A DNA stretch of 64,000 bases from Synergistaceae bacterium (GCA_017470485.1 JAFUYQ010000017.1:1-64000); one strand, 5' to 3'; shown: positions 16,179 to 24,231, numbered from the stretch's first letter. The notes: generated by a model not told the origin, from the sequence alone. Numbers and translations: made by a program.

Positions 16179-17585
16179 CTAAAGCACGAACGCTTCATCA
16201 CTGTCCATGAGGCTGTCAAACTCCCTCATGTTCCTGAACTGAACACGACCGCCTAAATTCTCCGTTATCATGTTCGCTCCCGATATGAACCCGTCAATGT
16301 CTCCTATGCCTAACGCCTCCTTCATAGTGTCAAATGCCGTGTGGAATGCCGTAATATGCTCAGTGAGATAACTCGAAATTAAGTCCTCCATTTGCTTGCG
16401 GTATTCCTTCAGCATTTCTATTGCTTTCTGACATTCGCGCTCAATCCTGAGTCTTTCCTCGTGAGCAAGTTTTGCCCCGTTGAGCCGCTCCACAAGTCCG
16501 CCGTAAAGCGAACTGCTCAGAGCGTAGCCCACCAATGACCCGATAACGCCCCCGACAATCGGAATCGGAATTAACGCCTGACCCGTAACAAACCCATAGC
16601 CTCCGAGCGCAAGCCCTGAACCTTTATCGCCAAGTTCGATAATAAAATCCTCCGTGTTAATCTCGCCGGAAGCGTAACGCCTCAATGTGCCTCCGAACGT
16701 CATAACAGCCGTAACGATTTGGCCGGGCAGATTCGATTTCGCCAATGACTGAATAATCTGTGATGATGAATTTGAAAGCCCCTGCGCCAGAGTCGTAAGC
16801 CCTCCGCTCATGAAGTAGCCCGTTACCGCTCCTGCGCCTCCTGTTTTCAGCGTGTCAGCGATAGCCTCGCCGGTGTCCTTTTCTCCCTTAATGACGGCTA
16901 CGGCGTTCATTATTCCCGACATTGTGAGAGCTGTAAGGCCGGATTGCTTTGCGCCTTCGAGGCCGGCGTTGTGGAAGGTCGAGGCGGCATTCTTAACGGT
17001 TCTGATACGTAATTCGCGGTTAATTTCGGCTTCTGCTTCACGTCCGCGCTGTACTGCCTCAAGTTCGGCCTTTTTTGAAAGTTTGAGACCTTTGCTTTCA
17101 CGGTATTCACGGTCGGCCATGAACTCCTCGTTAGTACGGCTTCGTTTCGCGTTGTTGAACGAACGGGAATTTACTTCGAGATTTTCGCGGCTGTTCGCTG
17201 CTTCGCGTATATCGTCATTCGTGAGAAAGGGATTATTTTTGTGGGCTTCGTGGATTCTTTCGAGCGGGTGAATGTGGTCGGACTCCGCTAAATGTTTCTG
17301 CCAGTCTGCGCCGAAACGTGCTTTAGCGTCCGCCTTTCTTAGCGTCAGAATGTCGCCGGTGTAAGGGTCTTTGACTTCCGCGCTGCCGCTGAAAAGTTCA
17401 GATTTTGCGTGATACTTTGCGCTTCCGCTGTCATAGAGAGTTCTGTTGCCGGTGTAATTTTCTGGCTTTGCGAATTTCTTGGCGGCATTGTCTGCGGAAA
17501 CTTTTGCTGACTGAGTCGCCGCTAACCCTTCCGCGATTGTAGTTTGAGTTTTCTTGTCATTCTCTTTCTTATTTGAAGATTGCAC
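16179..17585 (-). CDS. HNH-type nuclease domain fused to a glycine-zipper membrane region
   Basis: A 468-residue protein. Residues 1-60 are polar and low in structure. Residues 70-160 hold an HNH-like core: DPYTGDILTL, then ESDHIHPLERI with Asp103/His104, and RENLEVNSRSFNNAKRSR with Asn135, Asn139 and Asn144/145. A charged helix leads to two Gly/Ala-rich hydrophobic blocks (about 220-275 and 328-372, with IPIPIVGGVIGSLVGYALS), then a helical C-terminus. The start is GTG at 17585 with GGGGTGAT before it. First gene of the five-gene run. A nuclease joined to a membrane-inserting segment suggests a toxin or defence effector, but no known system is matched. Confidence 0.7.
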   Translation of the reverse strand: MQSSNKKENDKKTQTTIAEGLAATQSAKVSADNAAKKFAKPENYTGNRTLYDSGSAKYHAKSELFSGSAEVKDPYTGDILTLRKADAKARFGADWQKHLAESDHIHPLERIHEAHKNNPFLTNDDIREAANSRENLEVNSRSFNNAKRSRTNEEFMADREYRESKGLKLSKKAELEAVQRGREAEAEINRELRIRTVKNAASTFHNAGLEGAKQSGLTALTMSGIMNAVAVIKGEKDTGEAIADTLKTGGAGAVTGYFMSGGLTTLAQGLSNSSSQIIQSLAKSNLPGQIVTAVMTFGGTLRRYASGEINTEDFIIELGDKGSGLALGGYGFVTGQALIPIPIVGGVIGSLVGYALSSSLYGGLVERLNGAKLAHEERLRIERECQKAIEMLKEYRKQMEDLISSYLTEHITAFHTAFDTMKEALGIGDIDGFISGANMITENLGGRVQFRNMREFDSLMDSDEAFVL

Positions 17586-17690
17586 TTTATCACCCCGTCA
17601 ATATAATATTTTCAACCCTGCATACAATCAAATGCATCTGCCGATTTCAGCCTTATATAACGCGATAAAAATGATATTTATCATAGCTTA

Positions 17691-17700
17691 CCCCCCCCCC
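17691..17700. repeat. Homopolymer tract of ten C
   Basis: Ten consecutive C in the 226-base divergent gap between the HNH operon and alr. One of three long C/G runs in intergenic DNA of this window (the others are at 22933 and 25752). Such runs slip readily during replication and could tune either divergent promoter. Confidence 0.9.
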
Positions 17701-17811
17701 TTCGCTTGCAATCGTATTATTACTGATTTTGTGCTTCTTATATTAATGATAATTATGATGAGTGTGTATAGTTATAATATCAATGAAACTGTAACAGAGA
17801 GGAAAATAATA

Positions 17812-18975
17812 ATGACAGACTTGGAACTCGCAATGTCAAGAACATGGGCTGAAATAAATCTTGACGAACTCGCCCATAACATAAAGACCCTCAGAAAACT
17901 TCTCAGACCTTCAGCAAAATTTCTCGGTGTCGTTAAAGCTAATGCCTACGGTCATGGAATGACTCAATGCGCCCGTACCCTTCAGGATAACGGAGCTGAC
18001 TGGCTCGCTGTCGCAACCGTTCCCGAAGGCGTTGAGCTGCGCAAAAATTCCATAACCCTTCCGATATTATGTCTCGGTCAGGCTGACCCTATGCTTGCCC
18101 CGTTGATGGCCGATTTCAACATCACTCAGGCCGTAGGGGATTACGAAAACGCAAAGGCTCTCTCTGATTTAGCGGTATCAGAAGGAAAATCAATACGAGT
18201 TCACATCAAGATTGACACGGGAATGAGCCGCACAGGTTTTTACTGGCCTCACGACAACGAGGAAATGAAATCTCAAACCGCCCGAACAATTCTTGAGGTC
18301 TGTAATCTTCCCGGACTTTACGCCGAAGGAATGTTCACTCATTTCGCAGCCGCAGACGGTGACTCGGAATTTACGCGCCGGCAGTTGAACAGGCTCATTG
18401 AAGCGAGGGAATACATGAGAAAATCAGGCCGTGAATTTGAGATTGTTCACTCGGCGGCAAGCGTCGGAATTTTGGATTACCCTGACGCTCATTTGGACAT
18501 GGGAAGATTCGGGCTTGTGCTTTACGGTTACGCCTCGACTGAAACCGGCAACGAAGGAAGCGATTTAGATCTTCACCCCGTAATGACCGTTAAGAGCAGA
18601 ATAACAGCGGTACGGAACCTGCCTGCCGGAACTACAATCAGCTACGGGCGGACTCACACTCTGAAACGCGACTCAGTTGTTGCCGTACTGCCTATGGGTT
18701 ACGCTGACGGAATGCCCAGAATACTATCGAACAATTACGGCGTAAAGATTCATGACGCTGTATGCCCGATATTGGGACGGGTCTGCATGGATATGATGAT
18801 GGCGGACGTTACGGACATTGAAGGGGTTAAGGCCGGAGATGTCGCCACAGTTTTTGACGGTGAATTAATGCCTTTAGCCGCGAAGAACGCAGGAACAATA
18901 ATTCACGAGATGGTATGCAGTCCGTCCGAAAGAGTAACAAGGGTTTTCATCTCTAACGGAAAGTTGAGCGTCTAA
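17812..18975 (+). CDS. alr: Alanine racemase
   Basis: PLP-dependent interconversion of L- and D-alanine for peptidoglycan. The 387-residue protein has the PLP lysine in VVKANAYGHG (Lys42), the IKIDTGMSRTG segment, the catalytic tyrosine loop SYGRTHTL and the C-terminal GRVCMDMMMADVTD. The open frame begins 258 bases upstream, but the ATG at 17812 has GAGAGG at 17796-17801 and starts right at the conserved N-terminus. manA follows after two bases, so the two are co-transcribed. A TATAAT at 17773-17778 could be the -10 box. Confidence 0.95.
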   Translation: MTDLELAMSRTWAEINLDELAHNIKTLRKLLRPSAKFLGVVKANAYGHGMTQCARTLQDNGADWLAVATVPEGVELRKNSITLPILCLGQADPMLAPLMADFNITQAVGDYENAKALSDLAVSEGKSIRVHIKIDTGMSRTGFYWPHDNEEMKSQTARTILEVCNLPGLYAEGMFTHFAAADGDSEFTRRQLNRLIEAREYMRKSGREFEIVHSAASVGILDYPDAHLDMGRFGLVLYGYASTETGNEGSDLDLHPVMTVKSRITAVRNLPAGTTISYGRTHTLKRDSVVAVLPMGYADGMPRILSNNYGVKIHDAVCPILGRVCMDMMMADVTDIEGVKAGDVATVFDGELMPLAAKNAGTIIHEMVCSPSERVTRVFISNGKLSV

Positions 18976-18977
18976 AA

Positions 18978-19907
18978 ATGCGGCCATTCAGATTGAAGCC
19001 TGTGTATAAGAATTATCTTTGGGGCGGTAAAAATCTTATTGACCTCTGGGGGAAAACTCCCGACTCTGAAAATCTTGCTGAGAGCTGGGAGTTAGCCTCT
19101 CACCCTGACGGAGATAATATTATTCTTGACGGTGAACTGAAAGGCTTAACGCTTTCGGAGGCCGTGAGGAAATTTCCTGAGATAGTCTCGCCGAAATTCA
19201 AGCCCGATGAAACTTTCCCGATAATGGTGAAACTCATTGACGCTGAAAAGCCTTTATCGATTCAGGTTCACCCGTTCACGGATTACGCTCGGCGTGTTGA
19301 GAACAGCAGAGGCAAGGTTGAGGCGTGGTACATACTCGGCCATGAGGAGGGAGCATATATATACTTGGGTTTCAACAGGAGCGTATCGAGGCGCGAATTT
19401 GAGGAGGCGATAACGAACGGGACATTGACGGAAATGCTCAAGAAAATTTATGTCGAGGACGGCGACACGTTTTTCATTCCTGCCGGAACTGTTCATGCAA
19501 TCGGCGAGGGGATAACGTTAGCGGAGATTCAGGAGAACTCTAACATAACATATAGGGTTTACGATTACGGCAGGTTAGGAGCTGACGGAAAGCCGCGAGA
19601 ACTTCACATCAAGAAGGCGCTTGACGTGGCTAACACGTTTCCTGTAAATATAACGTCTCCGGGACGTTCGGGGAATGTGATTGTGAGCTGCGACAAGTTC
19701 AGAACCGAAAAGATTCACGCTCCGTTCAGCGGCGGCACTGAGGGGAAGTGCTTTAGGTTTATGCTCTGCGTTGAGGGGCAATGTGTTTTCAGTTGCGGAG
19801 GGTTTGAATGTGAATTGAAGAAGGGCGGCAATGTTTTTGTGCCTAGCGACTGCTGTGATGAATTTGTAATTGAGGGCGACGGGGTCTTGCTGGTTACTTC
19901 AGAATAG
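18978..19907 (+). CDS. manA: Mannose-6-phosphate isomerase, class I
   Basis: Interconverts fructose-6-phosphate and mannose-6-phosphate, linking glycolysis to mannose use and GDP-mannose glycans. The 309-residue cupin protein shows KPVYKNYLWGG at the start, the zinc-site text SIQVHPF, and FFIPAGTVHAIGEG followed by ITLAEIQENSNITYR. The length is that of the short bacterial form. It is two bases behind alr and ends at a weak hairpin shared with the convergent PIN toxin gene. Confidence 0.94.
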   Translation: MRPFRLKPVYKNYLWGGKNLIDLWGKTPDSENLAESWELASHPDGDNIILDGELKGLTLSEAVRKFPEIVSPKFKPDETFPIMVKLIDAEKPLSIQVHPFTDYARRVENSRGKVEAWYILGHEEGAYIYLGFNRSVSRREFEEAITNGTLTEMLKKIYVEDGDTFFIPAGTVHAIGEGITLAEIQENSNITYRVYDYGRLGADGKPRELHIKKALDVANTFPVNITSPGRSGNVIVSCDKFRTEKIHAPFSGGTEGKCFRFMLCVEGQCVFSCGGFECELKKGGNVFVPSDCCDEFVIEGDGVLLVTSE

Positions 19908-19910
19908 AGA

Positions 19911-19945
19911 GTCCCCCTTCTGAGACGTTGAGGGGGATTCTTGCT
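19911..19945 (+). terminator. Weak hairpin terminator between manA and the PIN toxin gene
   Basis: GTCCCCCT pairs with AGGGGGAT (eight pairs including one G-T) five bases after the manA stop, followed by TCTTGCTT rather than a clean T run. It lies between convergent genes and may act in both directions. Confidence 0.5.
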
Positions 19946-20376
19946 TAACTTCTGCTGTTCACAATCTCAACAAGCTCATCGGGCGTTACGGCTTTGACCT
20001 TGCTGTGTTCAAAGTCTTTTGTGTTCACCGTAACAATGTAGTCAGCGTTCACGCTCTGAGCGCAAATATCCTGCATGTTGTCCTCAAAGTCCTTGAACTC
20101 AACGTTGTGAACAGCCTCAACTACTGCTCCATGCCCTGCGCTTGCGGTAGTCAGTATTTTGCAAACACGGTCAAGCCATTCCCTGCGAGTTTCTTCCGGC
20201 TCTTTCTGTCTCCCTGAAAAGTACCAGATTATTGAGAGAGAGTGAAAAGCTACGTAACCCTCAATCTCTTCATTTGTACACATAGTCATAATCTGGTCAG
20301 ATTCCTCAGAGTATTTATCTTCCCGACCTGTAAGGTAATTTATGATAACGTTAGTATCGACAAGTACCTTCATCAC
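19945..20376 (-). CDS. PIN-domain toxin (VapC-like, PIN_3 type)
   Basis: A 143-residue PIN-domain protein, likely a ribonuclease toxin. It has Asp7 in VLVDTNVIINYL, a DFEDNMQDICA segment near 97-107, and TVNTKDFEHS near 116, the pattern of the PIN_3 subgroup. The usual glutamate in the second helix is not obvious. Its start overlaps the upstream gene stop by four bases (ATGA), the usual antitoxin-toxin coupling. This pair is unrelated in sequence to the module at 3302-3887. Confidence 0.82.
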   Translation of the reverse strand: MMKVLVDTNVIINYLTGREDKYSEESDQIMTMCTNEEIEGYVAFHSLSIIWYFSGRQKEPEETRREWLDRVCKILTTASAGHGAVVEAVHNVEFKDFEDNMQDICAQSVNADYIVTVNTKDFEHSKVKAVTPDELVEIVNSRS

Positions 20377-20648
20377 TTCACCAGCCCATATTTTTCCGCC
20401 ATTGCGTCAGCGTATACTTCCTCATAGTTTTCGGGAATCAATAGGGGCTTTGTTTTCCTCATCTCTTGAAGCCATCTTAATGCCTCCATCTTTTCCTCCC
20501 GTTCTCTGGCTTTCCGTGCCGCCTCCTGTTCGGGAGTCTCCCAAGTTAAAGGGTCATTGTCCGTCTTCTTGAGTGCCTGAACAATATCAGCCATTACCTT
20601 CTCAGGCAGCTTGTCTATCAACGCATACGCTTCTTCCTTCAATGTCAT
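20373..20648 (-). CDS. Antitoxin-like protein paired with PIN toxin
   Basis: A 91-residue, highly charged helical protein (MTLKEEAYALIDKLPEKVMADIVQAL...). The N-terminal LKEEAYALIDKLPE pattern resembles short antitoxins and DUF2281-like proteins found before PIN toxins. The middle is rich in Glu, Lys and Arg and probably disordered until bound. A good AGGAG lies before its ATG. The antitoxin role is inferred from the four-base overlap with the PIN gene. Confidence 0.7.
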   Translation of the reverse strand: MTLKEEAYALIDKLPEKVMADIVQALKKTDNDPLTWETPEQEAARKAREREEKMEALRWLQEMRKTKPLLIPENYEEVYADAMAEKYGLVK

Positions 20649-20669
20649 AAAAAAACTCTCCTCTCAATG

Positions 20670-20703
20670 AAAAAAATCTCCCCCGTCTGTCTGACAGGGG
20701 AGG
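20670..20703 (-). terminator. Terminator after rubrerythrin
   Basis: On the reverse strand a CTCCCCTGTC.GACAG..GGGGAG hairpin is followed by ATTTTTTTC, 13 bases after the rubrerythrin stop. Confidence 0.85.
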
Positions 20704-20715
20704 CCGTTCAATTTC

Positions 20716-21255
20716 CTAGTAGTTCTCGCCGTGAATCTCGAAATACGCTTTCGGGTGCGCGCAGACCGGACAGACTTCAGGAGCTTTCGTTCCGACAACA
20801 ATGTGGCCGCAGTTCCTGCATTCCCACACTTTGACTTCGCTCCTCGCAAAGACTTCCTGTGCCTCCACGTTCTTCAGCAGTGCGCGGTATCTCTCCTCAT
20901 GGTGCTTCTCAATCGCCGCTACCATTCTGAATTTCGCCGCTAATGCCTTGAAACCTTCCTCCTCTGCGGTCTTTGCAAAACCCTCGTACATGTCTGTCCA
21001 CTCGTAGTTCTCGCCCTCCGCCGCAGCAGCTAAGTTCGCCGCTGTGTCTCCGATTCCCTCAAGCTCCTTGAACCAGATCTCCGCATGTTCCTTCTCGTTC
21101 GCCGCCGTCTGAAGGAATATCGCTGAAATCTGCTCAAATCCCTCTTTCTTCGCCTTTGACGCAAAGTATGTGTACTTGTTCCGCGCCTGCGACTCTCCTG
21201 CAAAAGCCGCCTGCAAATTCTTTTCCGTCTGTGTTCCCGCGTACTTGTTCGCCAT
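20716..21255 (-). CDS. rbr: Rubrerythrin
   Basis: Non-heme di-iron peroxidase that reduces hydrogen peroxide in anaerobes. The 179-residue protein has the ferritin-like four-helix part with ligands Glu21 ([11 protein letters not shown]) and the EKEH pair Glu54/His57. A second helix pair contains [10 protein letters not shown]. The C-terminal rubredoxin domain has Cys146/Cys149 (ECRNCG) and Cys162/Cys165 (VCPVCAHP). Stand-alone gene with its own strong promoter about 220 bases upstream and an unusually long, foldable leader that runs into the ribosome-binding site, so post-transcriptional control is likely. Confidence 0.96.
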   Translation of the reverse strand: MANKYAGTQTEKNLQAAFAGESQARNKYTYFASKAKKEGFEQISAIFLQTAANEKEHAEIWFKELEGIGDTAANLAAAAEGENYEWTDMYEGFAKTAEEEGFKALAAKFRMVAAIEKHHEERYRALLKNVEAQEVFARSEVKVWECRNCGHIVVGTKAPEVCPVCAHPKAYFEIHGENY

Positions 21256-21474
21256 GATTTTATCCTGCTACGTAAAAAGTGTAATATTGCGCTGTGTACA
21301 CTCTTTCGAGTTTTCCTCATTCTTTCCCGCTTTTGGCGGACATTTCCTGCCCCCTTTCGGCGAACCTACTCAAGTTTGTTCGGCAGTCCAGAGGCTTTTA
21401 CTTCCCCCCTAGCCAGAGGTAGCCAGATTTCTCCGGATTGGTGTTCCCTGTCCAGCACACTAACATTACGTAGC
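21256..21474 (-). ncRNA. Candidate structured leader RNA of rubrerythrin
   Basis: About 210 bases lie between a strong promoter and the rubrerythrin ATG without any reading frame. The ends are complementary: GCTACGTAA at 21474-21466 pairs perfectly with TTACGTAGC, which lies directly before the AGGA ribosome site. The adjacent TGTTAGTGTGCTG partly pairs with CAGCGCAATATTACA. Inside are several small hairpins: CCGGA-GAAA-TCTGG, CGAAC with GTTCG nested in CTGCC/GGCAG, CCGC with GCGG, and ACTC-GAAA-GAGT. I do not recognise a known riboswitch, 6S, SRP, tmRNA or RNase P core. The first few bases of the terminal stem may lie upstream of the true transcript start. Confidence 0.5.
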
Positions 21475-21503
21475 AGATTATTCCCCCTTTAGATTTTTGT
21501 CAA
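21475..21503 (-). promoter_or_regulatory. Sigma-70 type promoter for the rubrerythrin leader
   Basis: On the reverse strand a perfect TTGACA (21503-21498) and TAATCT (21480-21475) are separated by exactly 17 bases. Transcription would start near 21468, about 215 bases before the rubrerythrin start. Confidence 0.75.
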
Positions 21504-21610
21504 GCGTACTTTCAGAAACACACTATTTCATACTTTTCGCTATCCAGACATACCTCCCATTATGTTCTGATTTTATCGGGTAATTATACCATTATAAGCC
21601 TCTGGAAAAA

Positions 21611-22783
21611 TCAATCCCTGAAGCTCTGATAACCCAAGAACAAAATCGTTCCCGACTCGTTGTCCCTTATGAAATACATGAAAGGACGGTCAGCGTGAAA
21701 TTCAGCAAACGGCTTCTTCTTCGGCATGGCCGAACCAACTAACATCATCACCGCTGTGGCCGCCGCCGCCTCCGTCCTCTCCTCGTCAACATCTATGAAC
21801 GTCTGATGAACAATCTCATCGACCTTCAACCGCTCCGCTAACGTCATTCCTGAAAAATCAGCGTCATTAGTGAATGCCCTCTTAATTCCCATAGCCTCAA
21901 AGATTTCCTTCAGCTCGTAACGCCTCTCCGTCCTGAACTTAGGCACCCACAAATCTACATCATACTTGCTCATTGAGTTAATCCAGCCCTCAAATGTCTC
22001 AGCGTTCAAGTCCTTCAGTGCCTCCGGCTTACCCTCAGGCGGCAATGCGATTACCATTGAGAAACGCCGCCCCTCATACGGAAGCATTATTACCTTCACT
22101 CCGTCAGACTCAACGTAACTGAAATCATCTCGCTGTTTCATCATATCGACTTCCATGAAATTCTCGCCGTCAGTGTAAAACTTCTCCTTAACGGTCGATG
22201 ACTTCATGAATTTCTTGAGCCACTCGGCACGGAAATATACAGCGTTCGTCAGTATCATTCTCGTCTCAGGGTCAAGCTGCTGAATTAAATCGTTTATCTT
22301 CCCGTTAGTCTTAACGCTGACCCAGTTATTGATTTCACGGCGCGACTGTTCAGTGTCGCCCTTGATGTCAAGTTCACATGCTGTACTCCCGTAATTCTTC
22401 CTTAGAAGTTCAGAGTAGCTCCTTCTGAGTTTAAGACCCCTCTTGAGCCATACCCTGTTCGCTGAGGACATGTAACCGCCCTGCTCAAAATCCTTCGCCA
22501 GTTCCCCAAGCGGCGAGTGAATTTCTTTCGTTACGCCCAGAGCCTTCTCAATCTCGGCCGCCGTATCTCCTGACGCGCCGGCGTAAGCCATTCCGAACGC
22601 TGACATTATGCTGAACGGCGAGAAAAAGAAATTACTTTCTGAATTTGCCGCGATTAATTTTCCGGCGTTGAACGCGAAATTATTTACCGCCTCCGATGCC
22701 TCTGAGGCAAATGATGACGTTGAGAATGAAAATAAAAATACCGCCGCAAGAATTATTGATGTCCTGAAAATTTTTGCTGTCAT
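21611..22783 (-). CDS. Secreted serpin (serine protease inhibitor)
   Basis: A 390-residue serpin with a signal peptide (MTAKIFRTSIILAAVFLFSFS...SFAS), exported to the periplasm or surface. Serpin signatures include NFFFSPFSI.SAFGM.YAGA, ILTNAVYFRAEW.KKF, VWVPKF-like DLWVPKFRTE and the C-terminal FHADRPFMYFIRD plus ILFLG. The hinge EERTEAAAATAV is close to the inhibitory consensus (E-E-G-T-E-A-A-A-A-T), so it should trap proteases; glycine P15 is replaced by arginine. The scissile bond probably falls in the MMLVGSAM stretch, suggesting elastase- or chymotrypsin-like targets. AAGGAGGTG lies upstream. Two subtilisin-like proteases are encoded 32 kb away. Confidence 0.93.
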   Translation of the reverse strand: MTAKIFRTSIILAAVFLFSFSTSSFASEASEAVNNFAFNAGKLIAANSESNFFFSPFSIMSAFGMAYAGASGDTAAEIEKALGVTKEIHSPLGELAKDFEQGGYMSSANRVWLKRGLKLRRSYSELLRKNYGSTACELDIKGDTEQSRREINNWVSVKTNGKINDLIQQLDPETRMILTNAVYFRAEWLKKFMKSSTVKEKFYTDGENFMEVDMMKQRDDFSYVESDGVKVIMLPYEGRRFSMVIALPPEGKPEALKDLNAETFEGWINSMSKYDVDLWVPKFRTERRYELKEIFEAMGIKRAFTNDADFSGMTLAERLKVDEIVHQTFIDVDEERTEAAAATAVMMLVGSAMPKKKPFAEFHADRPFMYFIRDNESGTILFLGYQSFRD

Positions 22784-22884
22784 TTCGATTGCACCTCCTT
22801 TGGAAATTATATCAGCAGGTTAGGCTAAAGCTGTGCCGTTATTAGACCGACTTAATGTAATGTAAGATGTGAAAAAAAATCGTA

Positions 22885-22893
22885 TGTTATAAT
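22885..22893 (+). promoter_or_regulatory. Extended -10 promoter element upstream of the pilin-like gene
   Basis: TGTTATAAT is a perfect extended -10 (TG-N-TATAAT) in the divergent gap between serpin and pilin-like genes; no good -35 is seen. It would give a leader of about 130 bases that contains the 13-G tract. Confidence 0.5.
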
Positions 22894-22932
22894 GATTTTG
22901 CAGTGAGTTTTTTGAGAGCAGTAAGTATTTTC

Positions 22933-22945
22933 GGGGGGGGGGGGG
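22933..22945. repeat. Homopolymer tract of thirteen G
   Basis: Thirteen consecutive G, about 90 bases before the pilin-like start. It lies downstream of the extended -10 at 22885. It also fills the 16-17 base interval between a weak TTTTCG and a TAGTAT hexamer at 22950-22955. Length change by slippage could alter promoter spacing or leader structure. Confidence 0.9.
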
Positions 22946-23031
22946 TCTGTAGTATTACGTATAAACGAAAATGCGGTTGTGAGGCAACAAAAATCAAAGA
23001 AGTTTTTTAACACACAGGAGGAAAGATAATC

Positions 23032-23601
23032 ATGAAAAAAGCAACAAAGCGTAAAGGTTTTACCCTCGTCGAACTGCTCATCGTCATTGTGGTAATCGGT
23101 ATTCTGTCGGCCATGATGATGCTCTCAAGCACGGAAGCTGTTACGTCAGCTAAGGCAAGCAACATCATCAGCAATCTGAGAAATCTCAAGACGGCGGCGT
23201 TGGCGTACTATGTTGACCATCTGGATTACTTGGAGGACTCAAAAAATAGTAGTGCTACAATTAGCATGAGTGATGTAGCCAAGTACTTGAACTCTTCGCC
23301 CAGTCAATCATCAACAAGTAGTACTGCAGAGAATGTTACTACTACAACATATACAGCAGATGGCTTTGTGTACAGCATTACGACAGCAAAACGTAATGAT
23401 AATGCAACAACGCTTGCTGAAAAGAAATGGTATCTCAAGGTTGTAGTAAACGACACGAATGTACAGACGAAACTCGCAGGAAGAGCAAAATCAGTCGGTC
23501 TATTGGCGGAGACTAATGAAGGTAGTGATACAGAAAAAGCAAATGGGGAGTACAAGGCGTCAGGGAATAACGCAACCGATGTTTACTACCTTGTCCGCTA
23601 G
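23032..23601 (+). CDS. Type IV pilin-like / pseudopilin protein
   Basis: A 189-residue prepilin with a short basic leader (MKKATKRKG) and the class III cleavage motif KG|FTLVELLIVIVVIGIL. Cleavage would follow Gly9, leaving Phe at +1 and Glu at +5, the substrate of a PilD-type peptidase. The hydrophobic helix is followed by a globular domain rich in Ser, Thr and Asn (SQSSTSSTAENVTTTTYT). A strong AGGAGG lies before the ATG. No assembly ATPase, platform or peptidase gene is nearby, so it depends on pilus or type II secretion machinery encoded elsewhere. The 13-G tract upstream hints at variable expression. Confidence 0.88.
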   Translation: MKKATKRKGFTLVELLIVIVVIGILSAMMMLSSTEAVTSAKASNIISNLRNLKTAALAYYVDHLDYLEDSKNSSATISMSDVAKYLNSSPSQSSTSSTAENVTTTTYTADGFVYSITTAKRNDNATTLAEKKWYLKVVVNDTNVQTKLAGRAKSVGLLAETNEGSDTEKANGEYKASGNNATDVYYLVR

Positions 23602-23701
23602 TCAGCAGTCCAGAGACACAGCAATGAAGTGAGCCTCGCTGGAGGCCGTGAAGACAGAATTACCCTCCGAGCAATCGGGGGGCATGTTTTATCTGGGGGT
23701 G

Positions 23702-23950
23702 ATGAATGTGCTGACCAACTCAAATGAGCGTTTGACTTGGAAGGAAATTGAGAGGAAGTATCCTGATACATGGGTGGGGCTTAATGATGTTAAGTTCGAG
23801 AACGACGACGGGGCGAATATCGAGTCCGCAGTAGTTTCTGAGACGGGGACAAGGGACGAGCTTTATGACAGCCGGTTTTTGCAGGGGCTTCAGATGGTAA
23901 CGCACACTAATCCCGAAAAGTTCATGTTCAGTAACTGGGCTTTGTGGTAG
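23702..23950 (+). CDS. Small hypothetical protein with WKEIE..YPDTWVGL motif
   Basis: An 82-residue protein (MNVLTNSNERLTWKEIERKYPD...). The W.EI...YPD.WV.L..V start and the late GTRDELYDSR resemble short uncharacterised cytoplasmic proteins that occur in multiple copies in some anaerobes; function unknown. The frame is open back to a GTG at 23648, but GGAGG there is only two bases from that GTG, while GGGGGTG sits before the ATG at 23702. It follows the pilin-like gene by 100 bases and ends before a terminator. Confidence 0.6.
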   Translation: MNVLTNSNERLTWKEIERKYPDTWVGLNDVKFENDDGANIESAVVSETGTRDELYDSRFLQGLQMVTHTNPEKFMFSNWALW

Positions 23951-23991
23951 AATTTTTACGGTAAACAACGCCTATAGGGCATTCATCATAC

Positions 23992-24028
23992 AAAAAAGCT
24001 CCCCTCAAATTTTCGGAGAGGAGTTTTT
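23992..24028. terminator. Bidirectional terminator
   Basis: An eight-base stem with one mismatch (CTCCCCTC with GAGAGGAG) is flanked by AAAAAA on the left and TTTTTGTTTTT on the right, between a forward and a reverse gene. It can end transcripts from both sides. Confidence 0.85.
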
Positions 24029-24037
24029 GTTTTTCTG

Positions 24038-24205
24038 TCAAAATCTGAACGGTCGTGGGAGTTCCCAGCTTTCAGTAAGCAGTTGTAAGCCGTCATGTGT
24101 TTTCTGGGTTGTGATACCTATTTCGGAGGGATCTATCGGTCTGTCCTGCTGTGCTAAATCCCAGAGTTCATCTTCGCTTAACATTCCTGCTTCGTGTTTG
24201 TTCAT
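24038..24205 (-). CDS. Small 55-residue protein downstream of a membrane protein
   Basis: A 55-codon frame (MNKHEAGMLSEDELWDLAQQ...) with AAGAAGGG at a suitable distance before the ATG. It is preceded 26 bases upstream by the membrane protein gene on the same strand and followed by a terminator. The acidic first half and the ending WELPRPFRF look like a genuine protein, not a chance frame. No family is recognised. It may partner the membrane protein as an antitoxin or regulator (inference from position). The opposite frame over this stretch is a shadow. Confidence 0.55.
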   Translation of the reverse strand: MNKHEAGMLSEDELWDLAQQDRPIDPSEIGITTQKTHDGLQLLTESWELPRPFRF

Positions 24206-24231
24206 AGTTCTATTTCCCTTCTTAAATTCAC

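Noticed and set aside
16852-17271. 139-codon forward frame opposite the HNH/glycine-zipper gene
   Set aside because: Ala/Ser/Arg-rich antisense shadow without a ribosome site.
21256-21474. Leader RNA considered as cobalamin riboswitch, 6S, SRP, tmRNA or RNase P RNA
   Set aside because: The B12 box, the SRP GGAAGCAGCC loop, the tmRNA CCA end and the RNase P core are not present. A 6S-like long hairpin cannot be excluded but its 3' end would run into the rubrerythrin ribosome site.
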